Source: UBA6912 sp963792895 (lineage in GTDB: Bacteria; Actinomycetota; Acidimicrobiia; Spongiisociales; UBA5794). From it: a stretch of 64,000 nt of DNA. Shown piece after piece: positions 16,669-24,154 of the stretch (position 1 is the first letter of the stretch; every line of letters begins with the position of its first letter). Location: contig CAWBYA010000008.1 of assembly GCA_963792895.1 (NCBI GenBank), positions 1 through 64,000 of the forward strand, in the 5' to 3' direction. Under the pieces are notes generated by a model that was not told the origin of the DNA, ran no database searches, and saw only the letters and a program-made list of their open reading frames with translations. A program made the position numbers and the translations under genes.

Positions 16669-16997
16669 CAGTGCTCCTTGGAGTGCGGCCGCGTATTCTC
16701 GACGACGATGCGGAAACGAGCAGCAGCGGTTCCCCACACCTCCTCCAGATATGCGGCGACGGCCTGCACACCCCGATCATGGAGCTGATATAGACGACGG
16801 GTCCCCTCTGCATGGTCGGTGACCAGACCCGCCTCCTTCAACAGCCGCAGGTGGCGGGATACGGCCGGCCGGCTGATCGGGAGACCGTCGGCGATCTCGC
16901 CGACCGACTTGGCGCCGGAGATCAGGCTCTCGACGATGGCTCGCCGGTTCGCATCGCCGAGGGCGTCGAACGGATCACGCTGCAGCGCCTCAGCCAC
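16668..16997 (-). CDS. ArsR-family transcriptional regulator
   Basis: The 109-residue winged-helix protein matches the ArsR group linked to SRPBCC genes. It has FDALGDANRRAIVESLISGAKSVGEIADG, recognition helix ISRPAVSRHLRLLKEAGLV and wing EGTRRLYQLHDRGV. No cysteine metal site is visible, so the effector is probably not a heavy metal. It starts at GTG 16995-16997, overlapping the stop of the upstream SRPBCC gene by eight bases, and its own stop overlaps the next. The three genes form one operon, with a palindromic operator candidate at 17448-17469 upstream. Confidence 0.9.
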   Translation of the reverse strand: MAEALQRDPFDALGDANRRAIVESLISGAKSVGEIADGLPISRPAVSRHLRLLKEAGLVTDHAEGTRRLYQLHDRGVQAVAAYLEEVWGTAAARFRIVVENTRPHSKEH

Positions 16998-17415
16998 CCT
17001 GTTCGGCCGCCGTTTTGAGGCCGTCGGCGAACTGCTCGAACGAGTCGGTCATGTCGGGTATCGACTTGGTGATGAGCGGCGCCATGAGCCCGGTATACAC
17101 CTCTTCCATCGAGAAGTCGGTCGAACCGTCGGCGGTCGGCGTCAACGTGAAGGTGCGGGCGCCTGTGAAGAGCCCCAGCGGCATGCCACTCGCCCACACC
17201 ATACGACTGGGCGCCGAGCACTCCTTGACACTGAGGGTGAATGTCCGCTTCGGGTTGACGATGGACTTCAGCTTGATCTTCTCACCCTCTGCGATGCGGC
17301 CGTCGATGCCGATAACCGCAGGATTCCATTGGGTGTAGCTCGGTGCGTCCGTGAGCAGTGCCCATACCTTGTCCCGATCGGCCTTGATGGTCCGTTGTAC
17401 CGCAAACGTCTTCAT
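16990..17415 (-). CDS. SRPBCC family protein (polyketide cyclase/dehydrase-like)
   Basis: The 141-residue protein is the first gene of the ArsR operon. It has the helix-grip features MKTFAVQRTIKADRDKVWALLTDAPSYTQWNP (written here as a start block ending in WNP), a middle GEKIKLKSIVNPKRTF and a C-terminal helix MTDSFEQFADGLKTAAEQ. Such proteins carry lipids, metabolites or act as cyclases; no catalytic residues stand out. A GGAGGAG ribosome-binding site lies five bases before the ATG at 17413-17415. It overlaps the ArsR gene by eight bases. Confidence 0.83.
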   Translation of the reverse strand: MKTFAVQRTIKADRDKVWALLTDAPSYTQWNPAVIGIDGRIAEGEKIKLKSIVNPKRTFTLSVKECSAPSRMVWASGMPLGLFTGARTFTLTPTADGSTDFSMEEVYTGLMAPLITKSIPDMTDSFEQFADGLKTAAEQGG

Positions 17416-17447
17416 GTCTACTCCTCCGCGTACTCCGTCACAACCCG

Positions 17448-17469
17448 GTTACTGTAACACTGCGGTTAC
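17448..17469 (-). promoter_or_regulatory. Candidate ArsR operator
   Basis: GTTACTGTAAC (17448-17458) is a perfect inverted repeat and its right half GTAAC pairs again with GTTAC at 17465-17469. The site sits about 35-55 bases upstream of the first gene of the ArsR/SRPBCC operon, where an autoregulatory operator is expected. Binding is inferred. Confidence 0.45.
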
Positions 17470-17657
17470 GGATCTGGGCCGATACGCCGCCCGCCGGGCC
17501 GCGTCACGGGTCGTCGTCTCGCGAACGGCGTCGAGAGCCCCGTTCTTGCGTGGACGACCTGCCGTTTCCGGCACGACATCCACGCAGGAACGGTCCGATA
17601 TGGGTGGACCGCTGATCCGTCGACAACGTCGACCTCGCTGCACGTTGGCAGCTCATC

Positions 17658-18494
17658 TCACGGCAACACTGCGACCACAGCGTGCATCGTGAGCGACATC
17701 GCGAATCGTTGACTTCGCGCCGCCTCGTGAATCGTCTCCACGAATCGGCGTACGGCGCCGGACTCGAGTTGGCCCGTCTCGACGAGGTCTTCGGCAAGGC
17801 TTGTCATCGAGAAGCACCCGTCGGGCGCGGGTGACTCATCCGGGTTCCACCTCGTCCAGGTTTGGGTGTCCGTCGTCTTCATCGTCACGCCGAGTCCAGC
17901 TGCCTCTGCGAGTTCTGCGAGTCGTCGCCCGACGTTCGACGGGCGATTGCGTTCGACGCGAAGCCCATCTCGAACCACCTTCGTGATCTCTGGGTCACCG
18001 ACGTCCAGCCGCAATGTCGACCAGTCCGTATCGATCAGCGAGAGACGGCCTCTGGACCGCAGCACCCGTGCGAAGCCCGCAACGACGATCTCCGGATCGG
18101 GCACCCACTGCAGCGTGCGCTCCGAGCGGACGGCGTCGAAGGAGTCGTCGGCCTGCTCCAGCGAACGGGCGTCACCGACCAAGAACCGCACGGCACAGGG
18201 CGCCGCGCTGCTTCGTTGCCGGGCGACCTCGAGCATGGCAGCGCTCGCATCGACTCCCACCAGTTCTCCAGTCGTTCCCAGGTCGCTGGCGAGAGAGATC
18301 GCAGCATCGCCGAGTCCACAGCCGACGTCGAGAAGCCGCTCCCCGTGGACGAGTCCGAGATGCTGCCGCTCCCACGTCCGCAGCCGTTGCGTAGCTTGCC
18401 ACTCAGCTGTCGCGTCCATGGTGGAAACCAGAAACGCCGTATGCGGATCACCGTCCACGTCGCGATAGCCGAGACCGTACGGCTCGGAATCCAT
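17658..18494 (-). CDS. Class I SAM-dependent methyltransferase
   Basis: The 278-residue protein has a canonical Rossmann methyltransferase core: motif I LLDVGCGLGDAAISLA near 55, motif II LVGVDASAAML near 80, then FLVGDARSLEQADDSFDAVRSERTLQWVPDPEIVVAGFARVLRSRGRLSLIDTDW covering motifs post-II to IV. The C-terminal part beyond 190 is variable and presumably binds the substrate. It resembles small-molecule methyltransferases of the UbiE/MenG-like class, but the substrate cannot be told. It reads away from a long stretch with a decayed gene and is not obviously in an operon. Confidence 0.88.
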   Translation of the reverse strand: MDSEPYGLGYRDVDGDPHTAFLVSTMDATAEWQATQRLRTWERQHLGLVHGERLLDVGCGLGDAAISLASDLGTTGELVGVDASAAMLEVARQRSSAAPCAVRFLVGDARSLEQADDSFDAVRSERTLQWVPDPEIVVAGFARVLRSRGRLSLIDTDWSTLRLDVGDPEITKVVRDGLRVERNRPSNVGRRLAELAEAAGLGVTMKTTDTQTWTRWNPDESPAPDGCFSMTSLAEDLVETGQLESGAVRRFVETIHEAARSQRFAMSLTMHAVVAVLP

Positions 18495-19160
18495 GCACGA
18501 ATACTATGCCGCGAGACTCAACTGGTCGCTGCAGTCGGCCGCACTGCGGAGGCCAAATCGGCGCCGATTGCTGTCATCGGCTTCGATCTCGAGCTGTCGA
18601 AGCAGGTCGTGCACGGATACGGCACAGCCGTTACGACGACGCAGGAGCTGCCGGCTTGCTCTTGATCCGATGACCGACGAGGGGACACGAGACGAGGGCG
18701 CCGACGACGCAGAGGCTCGGCGCCTCACGAGGAACGAGAAACTCGCGTTCTGCTGGGTGCCATCGCCACCTCGATCGGCGTGATCCGATTCGGTGTGGAC
18801 ACTTCGATGCATTCCTGTGGATGATGGGCACCGGTGCTCTCTTCGCGGCGGTGTTCAGATACAAGGCACAACGGCTGTGGCGATCGGATGCAGCATGGTC
18901 ACGAGAGTCATCGGACACACACTGGGCGTGATCCTGGCAATCGCTTGGATCGCCTTCTGCTTCGCAACGTTGCTTCGAGTCACTGGGGCTCGCGGCGGGC
19001 CGCCCTCAACGTTTGGCGGGTGCGGTGTCCGCGAGGTGTCCGCATGACTCCGCCACTTCGGGCTGTCTCGCGCTATCACGCACCGCGAGGAGCGAGGATG
19101 CCAGAGCCGCCGGAAGCCCCTGCGCTGCAACGGTTCCGCTGCGCCGCAAGGGCTTCCGTA
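18495..19160. other. Gene-poor stretch with a decayed membrane protein gene
   Basis: About 665 bases between the methyltransferase and the tRNA cluster. It contains the frameshifted remnant at 18670-18931 and a marginal 50-residue frame at 18895-19047 (MVTRVIGHTLGVILAIAW..., one hydrophobic helix) lacking a ribosome-binding site. Nothing else is recognisable. Confidence 0.5.
18670..18931 (+). pseudogene. Remnant of a small two-helix membrane protein
   Basis: An ATG at 18670 opens an acidic then polar start (MTDEGTRDEGADDAEARR, LTRNEKLA). Without two shifts it ends quickly. Switching frame near 18748 gives the hydrophobic segment LLGAIATSIGVIRFGVD, and switching again near 18800 gives FDAFLWMMGTGALFAAVFRYKAQRL up to a stop at 18929-18931. 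Together they read like one protein with a charged N-terminus and two membrane helices. Both shifts are in the sense of missing bases, unlike the four extra-base cases elsewhere. Decay and sequencing error are both possible. Confidence 0.42.
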
Positions 19161-19235
19161 TGGTGGGCGCTGGCAGGATTGAACTGCCGACCTCTTCCGC
19201 GTCAAGGAAGCGCTCTCCCACTGAGCTAAGCGCCC
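19161..19235 (-). tRNA. tRNA-Val (anticodon GAC)
   Basis: The minus strand folds with acceptor stem GGGCGCT/AGCGCCC, anticodon stem CTTCC/GGAAG and loop TTGACGC, so the anticodon is GAC. The CCA end is encoded (19161-19163). It shares its acceptor stem with tRNA-Val(CAC) at 1731. It is the last of a Gly-Cys-Val cluster. Confidence 0.96.
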
Positions 19236-19257
19236 GCGCAGGGACATTGTATCCCCG

Positions 19258-19328
19258 AGGCGACGCCGGGAATCGAACCCGGGTACAGGGTTTTGCAGAC
19301 CCTTGCCTAACCACTCGGCCACGTCGCC
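19258..19328 (-). tRNA. tRNA-Cys (anticodon GCA)
   Basis: Acceptor stem GGCGACG/CGTCGCC, anticodon stem AGGGT/ACCCT with loop CTGCAAA, anticodon GCA. The discriminator base is U73, as expected for tRNA-Cys. CCA is not encoded. Second gene of the cluster. Confidence 0.96.
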
Positions 19329-19368
19329 GGATCCGGTAAAACAAGCGGGCGGCCCAACGACCGCCCTC

Positions 19369-19444
19369 TGGAGCGGACGACCGGGTTCGAACCGGCGACC
19401 TCAACCTTGGCAAGGTTGCGCTCTACCAACTGAGCTACGTCCGC
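19369..19444 (-). tRNA. tRNA-Gly (anticodon GCC)
   Basis: Acceptor stem GCGGACG/CGTCCGC, anticodon stem CAACC/GGTTG with loop TTGCCAA, anticodon GCC, discriminator U73, CCA encoded. First transcribed gene of the Gly-Cys-Val cluster that is typical of actinobacterial chromosomes. Confidence 0.96.
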
Positions 19445-19488
19445 AACACACTCCATAGTAACCCGTACGGCAGGGGGTGCCGAACCCG

Positions 19489-19917
19489 TCAGTTCCCCGT
19501 AGATCCGAAGCCGCCGACGCCACGCGTCGACTCTGGGAGCTCGTCCACCTCGGCGAATACGGGCGTCGCGTGCGCCACGACGAGGAGTTGAGCGATACGA
19601 TCGCCTCGGCGCAACGTCACCGGTTCTGCACCGTGGTTGATGGCAATGACCTTGATCTCACCTCGATACCCGGCGTCGATGACCCCTGGGGCGTTGACGA
19701 CCCCCACCCCCAAACGAACAGCCAACCCGCTGCGCGGCGCCACCAGGCCGACGTAACCCTCGGGTATGGCAACCGCCAGACCCGTGGGAATGATTGCTCG
19801 CTCCCCCGGCTCGAGCGTCACGCCTTCGCTCGCGGTCAAATCGAGGCCGGCATCACCCGGATGAGCGGGCTCGGGCAGCGGAATCTCCGGATCCAGCCGG
19901 CGGACGGGTATCTTCAT
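19489..19917 (-). CDS. dut: dUTP diphosphatase
   Basis: The 142-residue trimeric-type dUTPase has the conserved motifs in order: I DAGLDLTA, II APRSGLAVR, III GVIDAGYRGEIKVIAIN with the catalytic Asp, IV RGDRIAQLLV and V GGFGSTG at the C-terminus. It hydrolyses dUTP to dUMP and pyrophosphate, keeping uracil out of DNA and feeding thymidylate synthesis. The ATG at 19915-19917 (MKIPVRRLDP) fits family length and has GAGG immediately upstream; a longer frame exists but lacks similarity. It diverges from the membrane protein gene and lies downstream of nothing else on its strand. Confidence 0.94.
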   Translation of the reverse strand: MKIPVRRLDPEIPLPEPAHPGDAGLDLTASEGVTLEPGERAIIPTGLAVAIPEGYVGLVAPRSGLAVRLGVGVVNAPGVIDAGYRGEIKVIAINHGAEPVTLRRGDRIAQLLVVAHATPVFAEVDELPESTRGVGGFGSTGN

Positions 19918-19962
19918 GCCCTCAGGATTGTCGCCCGCCAACGGAAGCGCAGCAACCTCGTC

Positions 19963-20994
19963 ATGACCACGCCGCATCGCCCAGGAGAGGGGCCCCGACT
20001 CCCAGGGAACGACGGCTCGTGGTTTCTCAAGGCTGTGGGGGTCGCGGCACCAGCCACCAGCCTCGGTGACGTCGGGAACGATGGCGACTCGACAACCGAG
20101 CTCGTTCAGGAACTGTGGAACACCGGAGGCGCGCCGGACGCCTTCGAGGGGTGGACGCCCGGCGAGCTGAGCACGGCCGTCGACAGCAGCCGCCGGTTCC
20201 GCTGGTCCATCGTGGTCAGCGTTGCGCTCGCGGTCACGCTGCTCGCCGCGTCGGTCGTGTGGGTGGCCCGCTCGTCCGACTCTCGGGCCGCAGCGCGGGC
20301 GGACGACTACCGAGTTGCGCTCAGCGACATACGCTCGGACCTGCCGAACGCCCAGATCGTGCTTGCCCAGCTCACCGAACCAGCGGCAGACGCATCGCAG
20401 TTCCCCGAGCTCATCCCGGCGGTCACGGATCTGCGGGCCGACGCGGAGACGGCGCTCGAGATCGCCGCCGATCCACTGCCCCGTGCCTGGCCGCTTGCGT
20501 CGACGGCCCCCTTCGAGAAGCTCGAGCCGGTGCGGGCCGCAACCTCGCAGGAGGCAACGACCGCCCAGGCAATCGCTCGCCGACTCGCCGAGGTGCTCGA
20601 CTACAGGACGCTGTTCTCGAGGTACCTGGACACCGGCGAGCTACCGGCCACACCGCCGGCCGACTTGAGTGCGCTCAACCTGCGCCTCGCTGCTGCCGCC
20701 GCCGACACGGCGACCGTACTGAGCGAACTGCCCGGTGACGCAGCCCTGGCGAATCACACTCAATTGGCACGAGCGGGTTATGAGCGCTTCGTCATCTGGC
20801 AGGTCGACTACGTCGATGCACTCCGCACGGGCGCGAGCGAAGACGTGGCCGCCCTCTTGGATGAGCTCTCCCGAATGCGCAGCGAGGTCGATCAGGCGCT
20901 CGTCGCTGCGATCGCCCGGATCCGCAGCGAGATCGATGCGTCGATCATCGAGCTGGCTGCGTCGCTGGATGCCACCGTTGCCTCGTTGCCCTAG
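19963..20994 (+). CDS. Membrane-anchored protein of unknown function
   Basis: The 343-residue protein has one membrane helix at about 90-110 (IVVSVALAVTLLAASVVWVA) after a soluble N-terminal stretch, then an extended alanine-rich, largely helical exterior domain with many acidic residues and coiled-coil-like heptads (ALLDELSRMRSEVDQALVAAIARIRSEI). No family is recognised. The frame stays open well upstream but that part is antisense to dut; the ATG at 19963 is the first start clear of dut. It converges on nrdR, and a small palindrome (20987-21004) spans its stop codon. Confidence 0.68.
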   Translation: MTTPHRPGEGPRLPGNDGSWFLKAVGVAAPATSLGDVGNDGDSTTELVQELWNTGGAPDAFEGWTPGELSTAVDSSRRFRWSIVVSVALAVTLLAASVVWVARSSDSRAAARADDYRVALSDIRSDLPNAQIVLAQLTEPAADASQFPELIPAVTDLRADAETALEIAADPLPRAWPLASTAPFEKLEPVRAATSQEATTAQAIARRLAEVLDYRTLFSRYLDTGELPATPPADLSALNLRLAAAAADTATVLSELPGDAALANHTQLARAGYERFVIWQVDYVDALRTGASEDVAALLDELSRMRSEVDQALVAAIARIRSEIDASIIELAASLDATVASLP

Positions 20995-21004
20995 GTCTAG
21001 GGCA
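20987..21004. terminator. Small palindrome at convergent gene ends
   Basis: TGCCCTAG-GT-CTAGGGCA is an 8-bp perfect inverted repeat covering the stop codon of the membrane protein gene, three bases before the end of nrdR. It may form the core of a shared terminator, but it is short. Confidence 0.35.
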
Positions 21005-21006
21005 GG

Positions 21007-21456
21007 TCAGGTGTTGCCCTCGAGAGCTGCGACCTCGCGTTCGAAGTCGCGGGCACCCGTGAACTCCTTGTAGACGGAGGCAAAACGGAGGTAGGCGACC
21101 TCGTCGAGCTGCCGGAGGCGGCTCAGCACTTCGTGACCGAGCTCGTCCGTCGTCGCGACTTCACCACGCGAGCTCACCATCGTGCTGATGTCCGCTACGA
21201 GGCTGTCGACGCTTCCAGGCGGGATAGGGCGGTCGGCGAGCGCCTGCTCGACGCCTCGGCGCAGTTTCTGGGCGTCGAAGGCCTCCAGGCCGCCGTTGCG
21301 CTTGCGCACCATGTGTGCGATCGCGGGCCGCTCATAGGTGGTGAAACGTCGGTCACACAGCGCACACTCGCGACGGCGCCGAATCGTCGCTCCGCCGTCG
21401 GCGGCGCGACTGTCGACGACCCTCGTGTCGTCTCCTGCGCAGAATGGGCAATGCAT
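21007..21456 (-). CDS. nrdR: Transcriptional repressor NrdR
   Basis: The 149-residue protein has the NrdR zinc ribbon at its start, C3/C6 (HCPFC) and C31/C34 (CALCDRRFTTYE), followed by an ATP-cone from about 48 (VRKRNGGLEAFDAQKLRRGVEQAL) and SRGEVATTDELGHEVLSRLRQLDEVAYLRFASVYKEF. It senses ATP/dATP and represses ribonucleotide reductase genes; no nrd genes are in this window. The start at 21454-21456 is fixed by the zinc ribbon at residue 3. It diverges from the next gene by 21 bases, so their promoters overlap. Confidence 0.95.
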   Translation of the reverse strand: MHCPFCAGDDTRVVDSRAADGGATIRRRRECALCDRRFTTYERPAIAHMVRKRNGGLEAFDAQKLRRGVEQALADRPIPPGSVDSLVADISTMVSSRGEVATTDELGHEVLSRLRQLDEVAYLRFASVYKEFTGARDFEREVAALEGNT

Positions 21457-21477
21457 ACCGAGACCGGAGGGTACCCG

Positions 21478-22110
21478 ATGTCCTGGAACGAGCAGGTGGC
21501 GAGCTTCACGAAGACCGCGCATGCCGTTGGCCTGATCGCCGCCACCATCGACGATCCAACCAAGCCTGGGTTGGGAGAGTGGGACGTTCATGCGCTCGCA
21601 GCCCACACGTTGCGGGCCCTCGTCACCCTCGAGACGTATCTGGCCGAACCGGCACCGGCGGACGAGCCCGCGCTCGCCGATGCCTCAGCGTACTTCACGT
21701 CCTACCTTGCGGTCAGGAGCGCAGATCCGCAACGAGTCGACGCCGCCGTCGCCGAACGGGGTAGGACGACCGCCGCTGCGACGCCGATGAGCGACCTCGC
21801 ATCGCAATTCGACGTCCTCGCCGCCGCCGTTCAGCCACTCCTCCTCGCCGCCGGGCCGGATCGCCACGTGGCGACGCCGTGGGGTCCGATGCGGCTCGGC
21901 GACTATCTCCGCACGCGGAGCTTCGAGCTCGTGGTCCATGGTCTCGACCTCGCGGCGGCAACGGGTACCCCGGCGGCTATTCCAGAGGCAGCGCTTGCAG
22001 ACACGCTGCGCCTGCTCTGCGAAGTCTCGCAGCGACAGGGCATAGCGCCGGACCTCATCCGGGCGCTCACCGGCCGCACGGTACCGGACGTGCTCCCTCT
22101 CCTCCGATGA
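21478..22110 (+). CDS. Maleylpyruvate isomerase-like mycothiol-dependent domain protein
   Basis: The 210-residue protein matches the actinobacterial DinB-like/maleylpyruvate isomerase N-terminal family: WNEQVASFTKTAHAVGLIAATID, GLGEWDVHALAAHTLRALVTLETYL with the metal-ligand-type histidine, and a C-terminal FELVVHGLDLAAATG, the usual second histidine block. These metalloproteins transfer or isomerise via mycothiol in some members; most have unknown substrates. The ATG at 21478 is preceded by GGAGGG at good spacing. It ends four bases from the convergent LysM gene. Confidence 0.8.
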   Translation: MSWNEQVASFTKTAHAVGLIAATIDDPTKPGLGEWDVHALAAHTLRALVTLETYLAEPAPADEPALADASAYFTSYLAVRSADPQRVDAAVAERGRTTAAATPMSDLASQFDVLAAAVQPLLLAAGPDRHVATPWGPMRLGDYLRTRSFELVVHGLDLAAATGTPAAIPEAALADTLRLLCEVSQRQGIAPDLIRALTGRTVPDVLPLLR

Positions 22111-22114
22111 CGAG

Positions 22115-22399
22115 TCAGCCGCTTGGGAGAACGAGCACTTGCCCGGCGTGGATCGTGCTGCCGTCGAGATCGTTCAAGACCTGGATGTCGTGGATGGTCG
22201 CTCGTAGGTCGCCAGGTGCGCTCGCGTGCGTCTCGGCGATCGACCACAGCGTGTCGCCACTGCGAACCCGGTAGTCGATGGTCGACTCGGGTGCCGCCCC
22301 GGTTGCCTGCACGGCGGAAGCCAGGAGGAACACCGCCAACACGACGATGGAAATGATGACCACCACCCGGTGCCGAGTGATGGGTGCCTGACGTGTCAT
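22115..22399 (-). CDS. LysM-domain membrane protein, SOS cell-division inhibitor candidate
   Basis: The 94-residue protein has a cytoplasmic start, one membrane helix at about 10-33 (VVVIISIVVLAVFLLASAVQ) and a LysM domain at about 42-92 (DYRVRSGDTLWSIAETHA, then LNDLDGSTIHAGQVLVLP), which binds peptidoglycan. A small LysM protein divergent from lexA matches YneA of Bacillus and Rv2719c/ChiZ of Mycobacterium, which delay division after DNA damage. The AAAGGAGGG ribosome-binding site is strong. The shared intergenic region carries three SOS boxes, so LexA control of both genes is likely. Function is inferred from layout and domain. Confidence 0.82.
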   Translation of the reverse strand: MTRQAPITRHRVVVIISIVVLAVFLLASAVQATGAAPESTIDYRVRSGDTLWSIAETHASAPGDLRATIHDIQVLNDLDGSTIHAGQVLVLPSG

Positions 22400-22568
22400 C
22401 GGTGTCCCTCCTTTCGCGCTTCCTGCTGTGTGGGTGTGCACCGAATCGTCGATGCACGTGGCGTGTCTGGCGTGAGGGGTGAACCTCACGTCCCCGACGG
22501 TATCTGACGGGTGTGACAGATTCCGTCGGAGGTCTCGATCCACTTCGTGCGGTCGCTGTGCGCCGACC

Positions 22569-22580
22569 GAACGGGTGTTC
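22569..22580. promoter_or_regulatory. SOS box 1 (LexA site)
   Basis: GAACGGGTGTTC matches the Gram-positive SOS box GAAC-N4-GTTC exactly. It is the box nearest the LysM gene in the lexA divergent region. Confidence 0.75.
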
Positions 22581-22600
22581 GTGACTTTGTCCACCGTATC

Positions 22601-22612
22601 GAACAGGTGTTC
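22601..22612. promoter_or_regulatory. SOS box 2 (LexA site)
   Basis: GAACAGGTGTTC, a perfect GAAC-N4-GTTC, lies 32 bases from box 1 (about three helical turns), so both could be bound from one face. Confidence 0.78.
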
Positions 22613-22624
22613 CCCTGTCAAGTC

Positions 22625-22636
22625 GAACATATGTTT
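22625..22636. promoter_or_regulatory. SOS box 3 (LexA site, one mismatch)
   Basis: GAACATATGTTT differs from the consensus in the last base only. It lies 55 bases before the lexA start codon and 24 bases from box 2, consistent with autoregulation of lexA. Confidence 0.7.
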
Positions 22637-22690
22637 GGAGGAGCGCGAAATCTTGGTTACGCTGTCGGCAGCGGAGCGAAAGGGCTTTCC

Positions 22691-23323
22691 ATGGACCGCA
22701 ACACCTTGAGCGTGCGACAGCAGGAGATACTCGACTTCATCCTCGCCACCGTTCGGGGACGGGGCTACCCCCCGTCGGTGCGAGAAATCGGAGATGCCGT
22801 CGGGCTCAGCTCGCCATCGACCGTGCACAGCCATCTGTCGACACTCGTCCGGGAAGGATTCCTCAGACGCGACCCGACGAAGCCACGGGCGATCGAGGTG
22901 ATCGACGACGGCATGGACCACGGCGGGTTCGTCAGGGCATCGGTTCGCGACGTGCCCCTCGTGGGACGCATCGCCGCCGGTTCACCGATCCTTGCCGAGG
23001 AAGACATCGAGGAGATCTACCCGCTCCCCACCGACCTGGTCGGCAAGGACCCCGTATTCATGCTCCGGGTGCGTGGCGACTCGATGATCGAGGCCGGCAT
23101 CTTCGACGCCGACTACGTCGTCGTACGCCGACAGAGCCATGCGAGGGACGGACAGATCGTTGCCGCGCTCATCGATGGCGAGGAGGCTACGGTCAAGCGC
23201 CTGCAGCGGATCGACACGCGAGTGGTGCTCAAGTCCGAGAACCCCGACTTCCCACCGATGGTGTTCGCCGAGGGAGTGGAGATTCTCGGCATCGTCGTTG
23301 CTGTGCTCCGCAGGTTGGCCTAG
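22691..23323 (+). CDS. lexA: LexA repressor
   Basis: The 210-residue protein has a winged-helix N-terminus (SVRQQEILDFILATV, GYPPSVREIGDAVGLSSPSTVHSHLSTL) and a self-cleaving S24 peptidase domain. The scissile bond is A96-G97 in RIAAGSPI; the catalytic dyad is Ser131 (GDSMIEAG) and Lys169 (EATVKRL). Activated RecA triggers cleavage and derepresses the SOS genes. The ATG at 22691 fits family length; in-frame codons upstream extend into the SOS-box region and are unlikely starts. It is controlled by the boxes at 22569-22636 and diverges from the LysM gene. Confidence 0.95.
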   Translation: MDRNTLSVRQQEILDFILATVRGRGYPPSVREIGDAVGLSSPSTVHSHLSTLVREGFLRRDPTKPRAIEVIDDGMDHGGFVRASVRDVPLVGRIAAGSPILAEEDIEEIYPLPTDLVGKDPVFMLRVRGDSMIEAGIFDADYVVVRRQSHARDGQIVAALIDGEEATVKRLQRIDTRVVLKSENPDFPPMVFAEGVEILGIVVAVLRRLA

Positions 23324-23455
23324 GAGGCTTCCGCACCGGGCCGACCCGATGCGGGCTGATATCGAAGCGACACCTCGACGCTCCAATCGTGCTCATTCAG
23401 CACCTTGGAAGCGGCGCCCTACCATCGGGACGTCCCGCCACGAGGAGGCCACCCG

Positions 23456-24154
23456 ATGAATGACAACGAGATCGCTCGCATTCTCGACGATGCCGACGCG
23501 GCGCTCCGAGGCGGCGGCACGGTAGATCTCGGCAAGCTGGGCTTCTGGCGAGCCGTGGCGGCCGTGAAGCGTGACCCGGCGCTCGCCGAGCGACATGCCG
23601 ATCGCATCGGTGCGATCGACCGCGAGGCGTTCGTGCGCTGGGCCCTGCTCACCGTCCCCTTCCCGCTCGGAACGCTGATCGCCGCCCTCGGAGTGGTCGC
23701 CGGATTGGGCGTTGTTGCTTCCGGGTACTACGTCGACGCACCCGCCAACGGCCTCTTGCTCCTCGCCGGGACCGCCGTCGTCTTCACCGCCGTCCACAGC
23801 TTGACCCATGCCGTCGTCGGCATGCAGGCGGGAATGCGATTCAGTCACTGGTTCGTCGGCTCGCTGACCCGCCCGCAGCCGGGCGTGAAGGTCGATTACG
23901 CCACGTACCTGCGGACACCCGCCCGATCTCGCGCCGTCATGCACGCATCCGGAGCAATCGCCACGAAAGCCGTGCCGTTCCTCATGCTCGGGGCAGCGTG
24001 GGGCATGGGCGCACCCGGGTGGGCGTGGATCGCACTGCTCGTCACCGGTGTGGTCATGATCGTCACCGATGTCGCCTGGTCGACGAAGTCGTCTGACTGG
24101 AAGAAGTACCGGCGGGAGATGCGCTACGCAGGATCGGGCAATCGGCCCACATAG
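23456..24154 (+). CDS. Polytopic membrane protein with HxxxH motif
   Basis: The 232-residue protein has a soluble helical start (IARILDDADAALRGGGTVDLG), then membrane helices at about 62-83, 88-108, and 175-205. Between them lies HSLTHAVVGMQAGMRFSHWFVG, an H-x3-H pattern that resembles metal sites of DUF3267/site-2-protease-like membrane proteins, though the classical HExxH is absent. The ATG at 23456 has GAGGAGG upstream. Its last 31 bases overlap the end of the convergent dapF gene. Function unknown. Confidence 0.75.
   Translation: MNDNEIARILDDADAALRGGGTVDLGKLGFWRAVAAVKRDPALAERHADRIGAIDREAFVRWALLTVPFPLGTLIAALGVVAGLGVVASGYYVDAPANGLLLLAGTAVVFTAVHSLTHAVVGMQAGMRFSHWFVGSLTRPQPGVKVDYATYLRTPARSRAVMHASGAIATKAVPFLMLGAAWGMGAPGWAWIALLVTGVVMIVTDVAWSTKSSDWKKYRREMRYAGSGNRPT

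Noticed and set aside
18895..19047. 50-residue hydrophobic frame (MVTRVIGHTLGV...) as a gene
   Set aside because: No ribosome-binding site and it overlaps the frameshifted remnant; kept only as a note.
1731..19235. Shared acceptor stems of the two tRNA-Val genes as att repeats
   Set aside because: Similarity is that of isoacceptor tRNAs and the second copy lies in a Gly-Cys-Val cluster with no integrase, so it is not the element's other end.
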